Position numbers and translations under genes: made by a program. The notes under the pieces are model-generated. The model was not told the origin of the DNA and did not search any database. It worked only from the letters and a program-made list of their open reading frames with translations. Shown piece by piece: positions 43,001-57,300 of a DNA stretch of 64,000 bases. Where the stretch lies: NCBI GenBank assembly GCA_949358305.1, contig CASHSZ010000135.1, positions 1-64,000 of the forward strand, in the 5' to 3' direction. The stretch is from Strigamia acuminata (Eukaryota > Arthropoda > Chilopoda > Geophilomorpha > Linotaeniidae). Each line of letters starts with the position of its first letter. Within the stretch, counting starts at the first letter, position 1.

Positions 43001-44949
43001 AAACTTACATTGGAGCCTTCTACTAAGGTTTAAACACTATTTCTGAACATTTAGAGACATTGGTCTTGTGGTGTTTGTGCTAAGTCAACTGCGATGTGAA
43101 ATAAGCTCAAAATTTTTTTTTCAAAATTTATTGCTTGGGTGTTGCTAAAACTTACATTGAAGGCTTCTACTAAGGTTTAAACACTATTTCTAAACATTCA
43201 GAGACATTGGTCTTGTGGTGTTTGTGCTAAGTCAACTGTGATGAGATCAAAAGTCTATTCTCCCAAATCATCGGTTGGATGTTTCTAAAACTTACATTGG
43301 AGCCTTCTACTAAGGTTTAAACACTATTTCTGAACATTTAGAGACATTGGTCTTGTGGTGTTTGTGCTAAGTCAACTGCGATGTGAAATGAGCTCAAAAT
43401 TTTTTTTTCAAAATTTATTGCTTGGGTGTTGCTAAAACTTACATTGAAGGCTTCTACTAAGGTTTAAACACTATTTCTAAACATTCAGAGACATTGGTCT
43501 TGTGGTGTTTGTGCTAAGTCAACTGTGATGAGATCAAAAGTCTATTCTCCCAAATCATCGGTTGGATGTTTCTAAAACTTACATTGGAGCCTTCTACTAA
43601 GGTTTAAACACTATTTCTGAACATTTAGAGACATTGGTCTTGTGGTGTTTGTGCTAAGTCAACTGTGATGAGATCAAAAGTCTATTCTCCCAAATCATCG
43701 GTTGAATGTTTCTAAAACTTACATTGGAGCCTTCTACTAAGGTTTAAACACTATTTCTGAACATTCAGAGACATTGGTCTTGTGGTGTTTGTGCTAAGTC
43801 AACTGTGATGAGATCAAAAGTCTATTCTCCCAAATCATCGGTTGGATGTTTCTAAAACTTACATTGGAGCCTTCTACTAAGGTTTAAACACTATTTCTGA
43901 ACATTTAGAGACATTGGTCTTGTGGTGTTTGTGCTAAGTCAACTGCGATGTGAAATAAGCTCAAAATTTTTTTTTCAAAATTTATTGCTTGGGTGTTGCT
44001 AAAACTTACATTGAAGGCTTCTACTAAGGTTTAAACACTATTTCTAAACATTCAGAGACATTGGTCTTGTGGTGTTTGTGCTAAGTCAACTGTGATGAGA
44101 TCAAAAGTCTATTCTCCCAAATCATCGGTTGGATGTTTCTAAAACTTACATTGGAGCCTTCTACTAAGGTTTAAACACTATTTCTGAACATTTAGAGACA
44201 TTGGTCTTGTGGTGTTTGTGCTAAGTCAACTGTGATGAGATCAAAAGTCTATTCTCCCAAATCATCGGTTGAATGTTTCTAAAACTTACATTGGAGCCTT
44301 CTACTAAGGTTTAAACACTATTTCTGAACATTCAGAGACATTGGTCTTGTGGTGTTTGTGCTAAGTCAACTGTGATGAGATCAAAAGTCTATTCTCCCAA
44401 ATCATCGGTTGGATGTTTCTAAAACTTACATTGGAGCCTTCTACTAAGGTTTAAACACTATTTCTGAACATTTAGAGACATTGGTCTTGTGGTGTTTGTG
44501 CTAAGTCAACTGCGATGTGAAATAAGCTCAAAATTTTTTTTTCAAAATTTATTGCTTGGGTGTTGCTAAAACTTACATTGAAGGCTTCTACTAAGGTTTA
44601 AACACTATTTCTAAACATTCAGAGACATTGGTCTTGTGGTGTTTGTGCTAAGTCAACTGTGATGAGATCAAAAGTCTATTCTCCCAAATCATCGGTTGGA
44701 TGTTTCTAAAACTTACATTGGAGCCTTCTACTAAGGTTTAAACACTATTTCTGAACATTTAGAGACATTGGTCTTGTGGTGTTTGTGCTAAGTCAACTGC
44801 GATGTGAAATAAGCTCAAAATTTTTTTTTCAAAATTTATTGCTTGGGTGTTGCTAAAACTTACATTGAAGGCTTCTACTAAGGTTTAAACACTATTTCTA
44901 AACATTCAGAGACATTGGTCTTGTGGTGTTTGTGCTAAGTCAACTGTGA

Positions 44950-47900
44950 TGAGATCAAAAGTCTATTCTCCCAAATCATCGGTTGGATGTTTCTAAAACT
45001 TACATTGGAGCCTTCTACTAAGGTTTAAACACTATTTCTGAACATTTAGAGACATTGGTCTTGTGGTGTTTGTGCTAAGTCAACTGTGATGAGATCAAAA
45101 GTCTATTCTCCCAAATCATCGGTTGAATGTTTCTAAAACTTACATTGGAGCCTTCTACTAAGGTTTAAACACTATTTCTGAACATTCAGAGACATTGGTC
45201 TTGTGGTGTTTGTGCTAAGTCAACTGTGATGAGATCAAAAGTCTATTCTCCCAAATCATCGGTTGGATGTTTCTAAAACTTACATTGGAGCCTTCTACTA
45301 AGGTTTAAACACTATTTCTGAACATTTAGAGACATTGGTCTTGTGGTGTTTGTGCTAAGTCAACTGCGATGTGAAATAAGCTCAAAATTTTTTTTTCAAA
45401 ATTTATTGCTTGGGTGTTGCTAAAACTTACATTGAAGGCTTCTACTAAGGTTTAAACACTATTTCTAAACATTCAGAGACATTGGTCTTGTGGTGTTTGT
45501 GCTAAGTCAACTGTGATGAGATCAAAAGTCTATTCTCCCAAATCATCGGTTGGATGTTTCTAAAACTAACATTGGAGCCTTCTACTAAGGTTTAAACACT
45601 ATTTCTGAACATTCAGAGACATTGGACTTGTGGTGTTTGTGCTAAGTCAACTGCGATGTGAAATGAGCTCAAAATTTTTTTTTCAAAATTTATTGCTTGG
45701 GTGTTGCTAAAACTTATATTGAAGGCTTCTACTAAGGTTTAAACACTATTTCTGAACATTCAGAGACATTGGTCTTGTGGTGTTTGTGCTAAGTCAACTG
45801 CGATGTGAAATGAGCTCAAAATTTTTTTTTCAAAATTTAATGCTTGGGTGTTGCTAAAACTTATATTGAAGGCTTCTACTAAGGTTTAAACACTATTTCT
45901 GAACATTCAGAGACATTGGACTTGTGGTGTTTGTGCTAAGTCAACTGTGATGAGATCAAAAGTCTATTCTCCCAAATCATCGGTTGGATGTTTCTAAAAC
46001 TTACATTGGAGCCTTCTACTAAGGTTTAAACACTATTTCTGAACATTTAGAGACATTGGTCTTGTGGTGTTTGTGCTAAGTCAACTGCGATGTGAAATAA
46101 GCTCAAAATTTTTTTTTCAAAATTTATTGCTTGGGTGTTGCTAAAACTTACATTGAAGGCTTCTACTAAGGTTTAAACACTATTTCTAAACATTCAGAGA
46201 CATTGGTCTTGTGGTGTTTGTGCTAAGTCAACTGTGATGAGATCAAAAGTCTATTCTCCCAAATCATCGGTTGGATGTTTCTAAAACTTACATTGGAGCC
46301 TTCTACTAAGGTTTAAACACTATTTCTGAACATTTAGAGACATTGGTCTTGTGGTGTTTGTGCTAAGTCAACTGCGATGTGAAATAAGCTCAAAATTTTT
46401 TTTTCAAAATTTATTGCTTGAGTGTTGCTAAAACTTATATTGAAGGCTTCTACTAAGGTTTAAACACTATTTCTGAACATTCAGAGACATTGGTCTTGTG
46501 GTATTTGTGCTAAGTCAACTGCGATGTGAAATGAGCTCAAAATTTTTTTTTCAAAATTTAATGCTTGGGTGTTGCTAAAACTTATATTGAAGGCTTCTAC
46601 TAAGGTTTAAACACTATTTCTGAACATACAGAGACATTGGACTTGTGGTGTTTGTGCTAAGTAACTGTGATGAGATCAAAAGTCTATTCTCCCAAATCAT
46701 TGCTTGGATGTTGCTAAAACTTACATTGAAGGCTTCTACTAAGGTTTAAACACTATTTCTGAACATTCAGAGACATTGGTCTTGTGGTGTTTGTGCTAAG
46801 TCAACTGTGATGAGATGAAAAGTCTATTCTCCCAAATCATCGGTTGGATGTTTCTAAAACTTACATTGGAGCCTTCTACTAAGGTTTAAACACTATTTCT
46901 GAACATTCAGAGACATTGGTCTTATGGTGTTTGTGCTAAGTCAACTGTGATGAGATCAAAAGTCTATTCTCCCAAATCATCGGTTGGATGTTTCTAAAAC
47001 TTACATTGGAGCCTTCTACTAAGGTTTAAACACTATTTCTGAACATTCAGAGACATTGGTCTTGTGGTGTTTGTGCTAAGTCAACTGTGATGAGATCAAA
47101 AGTCTATTCTTCCAAATCATCGGTTGAATGTTTCTAAAACTTACATTGGAGCCTTCTACTAAGGTTTAAACACTATTTCTGAACATTCAGAGACATTGGT
47201 CTTGTGGTGTTTGTGCTAAGTCAACTGTGATGAGATCAAAAGTCTATTCTCCCAAATCATCGGTTGGATGTTTCTAAAACTTACATTGGAGCCTTCTACT
47301 AAGGTTTAAACACTATTTCTGAACATTCAGAGACATTGGTCTTGTGGTGTTTGTGCTAAGTCAACTGCGATGTGAAATAAGCTCAAAATTTTTTTTTCAA
47401 AATTTATTGCTTGGGTGTTGCTAAAACTTACATTGAAGGCTTCTACTAAGGTTTAAACACTATTTCTAAACATTCAGAGACATTGGTCTTGTGGTGTTTG
47501 TGCTAAGTCAACTGTGATGAGATCAAAAGTCTATTCTCCCAAATCATCGGTTGGATGTTTCTAAAACTTACATTGGAGCCTTCTACTAAGGTTTAAGCAC
47601 TATTTCTGAACATTCAGAGACATTGGTCTTGTGGTGTTTGTGCTAAGTCAACTGCGATGTAAAATGAGCTCAAAATTTTTTTTTCAAAATTTATTGCTTG
47701 GGTGTTTTTAAAACTTATATTGAAGGCTTCTACTAAGGTTTAAACACTATTTCTGAACATTCAGAGACATTGGACTTGTGATGTTTGTGCTAAGTCAACT
47801 GTGATGAGATCAAAAGTCTATTCTCCCAAATCATCAGTTGGATGTTTCTAAAACTTACATTGGAGCCTTCTACTAAGGTTTAAACACTATTTCTGAACAT

Positions 47901-48460
47901 TCAGAGACATTGGTCTTGTGGTGTTTGTGCTAAGTCAACTGTGATGAGATCAAAAGTCTATTCTCCCAAATCATTGGTTGGATGTTTCTAAAACTTACAT
48001 TGGAGCCTTCTACTAAGGTTTAAACACTATTTCTGAACATTCAGAGACATTGGTCTTGTGGTGTTTGTGCTAAGTCAACTGTGATGAGATCAAAAGTCTA
48101 TTCTCCCAAATCATCGGTTGGATGTTTCTAAAACTTACATTGGAGCCTTCTACTAAGGTTTAAACACTATTTCTGAACATTCAGAGACATTGGTCTTGTG
48201 GTGTTTGTGCTAAGTCAACTGCAATGTGAAATAAGCTCAAAATTTTTTTTTCAAAGTTTATTGCTTGGGTGTTGCTAAAACTTACATTGAAGGCTTCTAC
48301 TAAGGTTTAAACACTATTTCTAAACATTCAGAGACATTGGTCTTGTGGTGTTTGTGCTAAGTCAACTGTGATGAGATCAAAAGTCTATTCTCCCAAATCA
48401 TCGGTTGGATGTTTCTAAAACTTACATTGGAGCCTTCTACTAAGGTTTAAACACTATTTC
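44950..48460 (+). repeat. 3.5-kb block duplicated at about 58318-61828
   Basis: Markers recur at a constant offset of 13368 bp: agatgaaaag (46813/60181) and gcaatgtgaaataagc (48221/61589), with the acatacagag and ctaagtaactg monomers also shared. Few differences were seen, for example aaaactaac at about 45565 and gtttaagcac at 47591, absent from the second copy. The block contains the uninterrupted versions of the A and B insertion sites. Confidence 0.8.
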
Positions 48461-51342
48461 TGAACATTCAGAGACATTGGTCTTGTGGTGTTTGTGCTAA
48501 GTCAACTGCGATGTAAAATGAGCTCAAAATTTTTTTTTCAAAATTTATTGCTTGGGTGTTTTTAAAACTTATATTGAAGGCTTCTACTAAGGTTTAAACA
48601 CTATTTCTGAACATTCAGAGACATTGGACTTGTGATGTTTGTGCTAAGTCAACTGTGATGAGATCAAAAGTCTATTCTCCCAAATCATCAGTTGGATGTT
48701 TCTAAAACTTACATTGGAGCCTTCTACTAAGGTTTAAACACTATTTCTGAACATTCAGAGACATTGGTCTTGTGGTGTTTGTGCTAAGTCAACTGTGATG
48801 AGATCAAAAGTCTATTCTCCCAAATCATTGGTTGGATGTTTCTAAAACTTACATTGGAGCCTTCTACTAAGGTTTAAACACTATTTCTGAACATTCAGAG
48901 ACATTGGTCTTGTGGTGTTTGTGCTAAGTCAACTGTGATGAGATCAAAAGTCTATTCTCCCAAATCATTGGTTGGATGTTTCTAAAACTTACATTGGAGC
49001 CTTCTACTAAGGTTTAAACACTATTTCTGAACATTCAGAGACATTGGTCTTGTGGTGTTTGTGCTAAGTCAACTGTGATGAGATCAAAAGTCTATTCTCC
49101 CAAATCATCGGTTGGATGTTTCTAAAACTTACATTGGAGCCTTCTACTAAGGTTTAAACACTATTTCTGAACATTCAGAGACATTGGTCTTATGGTGTTT
49201 GTGCTAAGTCAACTGTGATGAGATCAAAAGTCTATTCTCCCAAATCATCGGTTGGATGTTTCTAAAACTTACATTGGAGCCTTCTACTAAGGTTTAAACA
49301 CTATTTCTGAACATTCAGAGACATTGGTCTTGTGGTGTTTGTGCTAAGTCAACTGTGATGAGATCAAAAGTCTATTCTTCCAAATCATCGGTTGAATGTT
49401 TCTAAAACTTACATTGGAGCCTTCTACTAAGGTTTAAACACTATTTCTGAACATTCAGAGACATTGGTCTTGTGGTGTTTGTGCTAAGTCAACTGTGATG
49501 AGATCAAAAGTCTATTCTCCCAAATCATCGGTTGGATGTTTCTAAAACTTACATTGGAGCCTTCTACTAAGGTTTAAACACTATTTCTGAACATTCAGAG
49601 ACATTGGTCTTGTGGTGTTTGTGCTAAGTCAACTGCGATGTGAAATAAGCTCAAAATTTTTTTTTCAAAATTTATTGCTTGGGTGTTGCTAAAACTTACA
49701 TTGAAGGCTTCTACTAAGGTTTAAACACTATTTCTAAACATTCAGAGACATTGGTCTTGTGGTGTTTGTGCTAAGTCAACTGTGATGAGATCAAAAGTCT
49801 ATTCTCCCAAATCATCGGTTGGATGTTTCTAAAACTTACATTGGAGCCTTCTACTAAGGTTTAAGCACTATTTCTGAACATTCAGAGACATTGGTCTTGT
49901 GGTGTTTGTGCTAAGTCAACTGCGATGTAAAATGAGCTCAAAATTTTTTTTTCAAAATTTATTGCTTGGGTGTTTTTAAAACTTATATTGAAGGCTTCTA
50001 CTAAGGTTTAAACACTATTTCTGAACATTCAGAGACATTGGACTTGTGATGTTTGTGCTAAGTCAACTGTGATGAGATCAAAAGTCTATTCTCCCAAATC
50101 ATCAGTTGGATGTTTCTAAAACTTACATTGGAGCCTTCTACTAAGGTTTAAACACTATTTCTGAACATTCAGAGACATTGGTCTTGTGGTGTTTGTGCTA
50201 AGTCAACTGTGATGAGATCAAAAGTCTATTCTCCCAAATCATTGGTTGGATGTTTCTAAAACTTACATTGGAGCCTTCTACTAAGGTTTAAACACTATTT
50301 CTGAACATTCAGAGACATTGGTCTTGTGGTGTTTGTGCTAAGTCAACTGTGATGAGATCAAAAGTCTATTCTCCCAAATCATCGGTTGGATGTTTCTAAA
50401 ACTTACATTGGAGCCTTCTACTAAGGTTTAAACACTATTTCTGAACATTCAGAGACATTGGTCTTGTGGTGTTTGTGCTAAGTCAACTGCAATGTGAAAT
50501 AAGCTCAAAATTTTTTTTTCAAAGTTTATTGCTTGGGTGTTGCTAAAACTTACATTGAAGGCTTCTACTAAGGTTTAAACACTATTTCTAAACATTCAGA
50601 GACATTGGTCTTGTGGTGTTTGTGCTAAGTCAACTGTGATGAGATCAAAAGTCTATTCTCCCAAATCATCGGTTGGATGTTTCTAAAACTTACATTGGAG
50701 CCTTCTACTAAGGTTTAAACACTATTTCTGAACATTCAGAGACATTGGTCTTGTGGTGTTTGTGCTAAGTCAACTGCGATGTAAAATGAGCTCAAAATTT
50801 TTTTTTCAAAATTTATTGCTTGGGTGTTTTTAAAACTTATATTGAAGGCTTCTACTAAGGTTTAAACACTATTTCTGAACATTCAGAGACATTGGACTTG
50901 TGATGTTTGTGCTAAGTCAACTGTGATGAGATCAAAAGTCTATTCTCCCAAATCATCAGTTGGATGTTTCTAAAACTTACATTGGAGCCTTCTACTAAGG
51001 TTTAAACACTATTTCTGAACATTCAGAGACATTGGTCTTGTGGTGTTTGTGCTAAGTCAACTGTGATGAGATCAAAAGTCTATTCTCCCAAATCATTGGT
51101 TGGATGTTTCTAAAACTTACATTGGAGCCTTCTACTAAGGTTTAAACACTATTTCTGAACATTCAGAGACATTGGTCTTGTGGTGTTTGTGCTAAGTCAA
51201 CTGTGATGAGATCAAAAGTCTATTCTCCCAAATCATTGGTTGGATGTTTCTAAAACTTACATTGGAGCCTTCTACTAAGGTTTAAACACTATTTCTGAAC
51301 ATTCAGAGACATTGGTCTTGTGGTGTTTGTGCTAAGTCAACT
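46807..51342 (+). repeat. Tandem pair of a 2268-bp higher-order repeat
   Basis: ctattcttccaaatc (about 47106 and 49374), gtttaagcac (47591 and 49859) and gcaatgtgaaataagc (48221 and 50489) recur 2268 bp apart. The period equals twelve 140-bp plus four 147-bp monomers. The two copies abut near 49075. Edges are approximate. Confidence 0.8.
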
Positions 51343-54300
51343 GCGATGTGAAATAAGCTCAAAATTTTTTTTTCAAAATTTATTGCTTGGGTGTTGCTAA
51401 AACTTACATTGAAGGCTTCTACTAAGGTTTAAACACTATTTCTAAACATTCAGAGACATTGGTCTTGTGGTGTTTGTGCTAAGTCAACTGTGATGAGATC
51501 AAAAGTCTATTCTCCCAAATCATCGGTTGGATGTTTCTAAAACTTACATTGGAGCCTTCTACTAAGGTTTAAACACTATTTCTGAACATTTAGAGACATT
51601 GGTCTTGTGGTGTTTGTGCTAAGTCAACTGCGATGTGAAATGAGCTCAAAATTTTTTTTTCAAAATTTATTGCTTGGGTGTTGCTAAAACTTACATTGAA
51701 GGCTTCTACTAAGGTTTAAACACTATTTCTAAACATTCAGAGACATTGGTCTTGTGGTGTTTGTGCTAAGTCAACTGTGATGAGATCAAAAGTCTATTCT
51801 CCCAAATCATCGGTTGGATGTTTCTAAAACTTACATTGGAGCCTTCTACTAAGGTTTAAACACTATTTCTGAACATTTAGAGACATTGGTCTTGTGGTGT
51901 TTGTGCTAAGTCAACTGTGATGAGATCAAAAGTCTATTCTCCCAAATCATCGGTTGAATGTTTCTAAAACTTACATTGGAGCCTTCTACTAAGGTTTAAA
52001 CACTATTTCTGAACATTCAGAGACATTGGTCTTGTGGTGTTTGTGCTAAGTCAACTGTGATGAGATCAAAAGTCTATTCTCCCAAATCATCGGTTGGATG
52101 TTTCTAAAACTTACATTGGAGCCTTCTACTAAGGTTTAAACACTATTTCTGAACATTTAGAGACATTGGTCTTGTGGTGTTTGTGCTAAGTCAACTGCTA
52201 TGTAAAATAAGCTCAAAATTTTTTTTTCAAAATTTATTGCTTGGGTGTTGCTAAAACTTACATTGAAGGCTTCTACTAAGGTTTAAACACTATTTCTAAA
52301 CATTCAGAGACATTGGTCTTGTGGTGTTTGTGCTAAGTCAACTGTGATGAGATCAAAAGTCTATTCTCCCAAATCATCGGTTGGATGTTTCTAAAACTTA
52401 CATTGGAGCCTTCTACTAAGGTTTAAACACTATTTCTGAACATTTAGAGACATTGGTCTTGTGGTGTTTGTGCTAAGTCAACTGCGATGTGAAATGAGCT
52501 CAAAATTTTTTTTTCAAAATTTATTGCTTGGGTGTTGCTAAAACTTACATTGAAGGCTTCTACTAAGGTTTAAACACTATTTCTGAACATACAGAGACAT
52601 TGGACTTGTGGTGTTTGTGCTAAGTAACTGTGATGAGATCAAAAGTCTATTCTCCCAAATCATTGCTTGGATGTTGCTAAAACTTACATTGAAGGCTTCT
52701 ACTAAGGTTTAAACACTATTTCTGAACATTCAGAGACATTGGTCTTGTGGTGTTTGTGCTAAGTCAACTGTGATGAGATCAAAAGTCTATTCTCCCAAAT
52801 CATCGGTTGGATGTTTCTAAAACTTACATTGGAGCCTTCTACTAAGGTTTAAACACTATTTCTGAACATTTAGAGACATTGGTCTTGTGGTGTTTGTGCT
52901 AAGTCAACTGCGATGTAAAATAAGCTCAAAATTTTTTTTTCAAAATTTATTGCTTGGGTGTTGCTAAAACTTACATTGAAGGCTTCTACTAAGGTTTAAA
53001 CACTATTTCTAAACATTCAGAGACATTGGTCTTGTGGTGTTTGTGCTAAGTCAACTGTGATGAGATCAAAAGTCTATTCTCCCAAATCATCGGTTGGATG
53101 TTTCTAAAACTTACATTGGAGCCTTCTACTAAGGTTTAAACACTATTTCTGAACATTTAGAGACATTGGTCTTGTGGTGTTTGTGCTAAGTCAACTGCGA
53201 TGTGAAATGAGCTCAAAATTTTTTTTTCAAAATTTATTGCTTGGGTGTTGCTAAAACTTACATTGAAGGCTTCTACTAAGGTTTAAACACTATTTCTAAA
53301 CATTCAGAGACATTGGTCTTGTGGTGTTTGTGCTAAGTCAACTGTGATGAGATCAAAAGTCTATTCTCCCAAATCATCGGTTGGATGTTTCTAAAACTTA
53401 CATTGGAGCCTTCTACTAAGGTTTAAACACTATTTCTGAACATTTAGAGACATTGGTCTTGTGGTGTTTGTGCTAAGTCAACTGTGATGAGATCAAAAGT
53501 CTATTCTCCCAAATCATCGGTTGAATGTTTCTAAAACTTACATTGGAGCCTTCTACTAAGGTTTAAACACTATTTCTGAACATTCAGAGACATTGGTCTT
53601 GTGGTGTTTGTGCTAAGTCAACTGTGATGAGATCAAAAGTCTATTCTCCCAAATCATCGGTTGGATGTTTCTAAAACTTACATTGGAGCCTTCTACTAAG
53701 GTTTAAACACTATTTCTGAACATTTAGAGACATTGGTCTTGTGGTGTTTGTGCTAAGTCAACTGCGATGTGAAATAAGCTCAAAATTTTTTTTTCAAAAT
53801 TTATTGCTTGGGTGTTGCTAAAACTTACATTGAAGGCTTCTACTAAGGTTTAAACACTATTTCTAAACATTCAGAGACATTGGTCTTGTGGTGTTTGTGC
53901 TAAGTCAACTGTGATGAGATCAAAAGTCTATTCTCCCAAATCATCGGTTGGATGTTTCTAAAACTTACATTGGAGCCTTCTACTAAGGTTTAAACACTAT
54001 TTCTGAACATTTAGAGACATTGGTCTTGTGGTGTTTGTGCTAAGTCAACTGCGATGTGAAATAAGCTCAAAATTTTTTTTTCAAAATTTATTGCTTGGGT
54101 GTTGCTAAAACTTACATTGAAGGCTTCTACTAAGGTTTAAACACTATTTCTAAACATTCAGAGACATTGGTCTTGTGGTGTTTGTGCTAAGTCAACTGTG
54201 ATGAGATCAAAAGTCTATTCTCCCAAATCATCGGTTGGATGTTTCTAAAACTTACATTGGAGCCTTCTACTAAGGTTTAAACACTATTTCTGAACATTTA

Positions 54301-57300
54301 GAGACATTGGTCTTGTGGTGTTTGTGCTAAGTCAACTGTGATGAGATCAAAAGTCTATTCTCCCAAATCATCGGTTGAATGTTTCTAAAACTTACATTGG
54401 AGCCTTCTACTAAGGTTTAAACACTATTTCTGAACATTTAGAGACATTGGTCTTGTGGTGTTTGTGCTAAGTCAACTGCGATGTGAAATAAGCTCAAAAT
54501 TTTTTTCTTCAAAATTTATTGCTTGGGTGTTGCTAAAACTTACATTGAAGGCTTCTACTAAGGTTTAAACACTATTTCTAAACATTCAGAGACATTGGTC
54601 TTGTGGTGTTTGTGCTAAGTCAACTGTGATGAGATCAAAAGTCTATTCTCCCAAATCATCGGTTGGATGTTTCTAAAACTTACATTGGAGCCTTCTACTA
54701 AGGTTTAAACACTATTTCTGAACATTTAGAGACATTGGTCTTGTGGTGTTTGTGCTAAGTCAACTGTGATGAGATCAAAAGTCTATTCTCCCAAATCATC
54801 GGTTGAATGTTTCTAAAACTTACATTGGAGCCTTCTACTAAGGTTTAAACACTATTTCTGAACATTCAGAGACATTGGTCTTGTGGTGTTTGTGCAAGTC
54901 AACTGTGATGAGATCAAAAGTCTATTCTCCCAAATCATCGGTTGGATGTTTCTAAAACTTACATTGGAGCCTTCTACTAAGGTTTAAACACTATTTCTGA
55001 ACATTTAGAGACATTGGTCTTGTGGTGTTTGTGCTAAGTCAACTGCGATGTGAAATAAGCTCAAAATTTTTTTTTCAAAATTTATTGCTTGGGTGTTGCT
55101 AAAACTTACATTGAAGGCTTCTACTAAGGTTTAAACACTATTTCTAAACATTCAGAGACATTGGTCTTGTGGTGTTTGTGCTAAGTCAACTGTGATGAGA
55201 TCAAAAGTCTATTCTCCCAAATCATCGGTTGGATGTTTCTAAAACTTACATTGGAGCCTTCTACTAAGGTTTAAACACTATTTCTGAACATTTAGAGACA
55301 TTGGTCTTGTGGTGTTTGTGCTAAGTCAACTGCGATGTGAAATGAGCTCAAAATTTTTTTTTCAAAATTTATTGCTTGGGTGTTGCTAAAACTTACATTG
55401 AAGGCTTCTACTAAGGTTTAAACACTATTTCTAAACATTCAGAGACATTGGTCTTGTGGTGTTTGTGCTAAGTCAACTGTGATGAGATCAAAAGTCTATT
55501 CTCCCAAATCATCGGTTGGATGTTTCTAAAACTTACATTGGAGCCTTCTACTAAGGTTTAAACACTATTTCTGAACATTTAGAGACATTGGTCTTGTGGT
55601 GTTTGTGCTAAGTCAACTGTGATGAGATCAAAAGTCTATTCTCCCAAATCATCGGTTGAATGTTTCTAAAACTTACATTGGAGCCTTCTACTAAGGTTTA
55701 AACACTATTTCTGAACATTCAGAGACATTGGTCTTGTGGTGTTTGTGCTAAGTCAACTGTGATGAGATCAAAAGTCTATTCTCCCAAATCATCGGTTGGA
55801 TGTTTCTAAAACTTACATTGGAGCCTTCTACTAAGGTTTAAACACTATTTCTGAACATTTAGAGACATTGGTCTTGTGGTGTTTGTGCTAAGTCAACTGC
55901 GATGTGAAATAAGCTCAAAATTTTTTTTTCAAAATTTATTGCTTGGGTGTTGCTAAAACTTACATTGAAGGCTTCTACTAAGGTTTAAACACTATTTCTA
56001 AACATTCAGAGACATTGGTCTTGTGGTGTTTGTGCTAAGTCAACTGTGATGAGATCAAAAGTCTATTCTCCCAAATCATCGGTTGGATGTTTCTAAAACT
56101 TACATTGGAGCCTTCTACTAAGGTTTAAACACTATTTCTGAACATTTAGAGACATTGGTCTTGTGGTGTTTGTGCTAAGTCAACTGCGATGTGAAATAAG
56201 CTCAAAATTTTTTTTTCAAAATTTATTGCTTGGGTGTTGCTAAAACTTACATTGAAGGCTTCTACTAAGGTTTAAACACTATTTCTAAACATTCAGAGAC
56301 ATTGGTCTTGTGGTGTTTGTGCTAAGTCAACTGTGATGAGATCAAAAGTCTATTCTCCCAAATCATCGGTTGGATGTTTCTAAAACTTACATTGGAGCCT
56401 TCTACTAAGGTTTAAACACTATTTCTGAACATTTAGAGACATTGGTCTTGTGGTGTTTGTGCTAAGTCAACTGTGATGAGATCAAAAGTCTATTCTCCCA
56501 AATCATCGGTTGAATGTTTCTAAAACTTACATTGGAGCCTTCTACTAAGGTTTAAACACTATTTCTGAACATTCAGAGACATTGGTCTTGTGGTGTTTGT
56601 GCTAAGTCAACTGTGATGAGATCAAAAGTCTATTCTCCCAAATCATCGGTTGGATGTTTCTAAAACTTACATTGGAGCCTTCTACTAAGGTTTAAACACT
56701 ATTTCTGAACATTTAGAGACATTGGTCTTGTGGTGTTTGTGCTAAGTCAACTGCGATGTGAAATAAGCTCAAAATTTTTTTTTCAAAATTTATTGCTTGG
56801 GTGTTGCTAAAACTTACATTGAAGGCTTCTACTAAGGTTTAAACACTATTTCTAAACATTCAGAGACATTGGTCTTGTGGTGTTTGTGCTAAGTCAACTG
56901 TGATGAGATCAAAAGTCTATTCTCCCAAATCATCGGTTGGATGTTTCTAAAACTTACATTGGAGCCTTCTACTAAGGTTTAAACACTATTTCTGAACATT
57001 TAGAGACATTGGTCTTGTGGTGTTTGTGCTAAGTCAACTGCGATGTGAAATAAGCTCAAAATTTTTTTTTCAAAATTTATTGCTTGGGTGTTGCTAAAAC
57101 TTACATTGAAGGCTTCTACTAAGGTTTAAACACTATTTCTAAACATTCAGAGACATTGGTCTTGTGGTGTTTGTGCTAAGTCAACTGTGATGAGATCAAA
57201 AGTCTATTCTCCCAAATCATCGGTTGGATGTTTCTAAAACTTACATTGGAGCCTTCTACTAAGGTTTAAACACTATTTCTGAACATTTAGAGACATTGGT

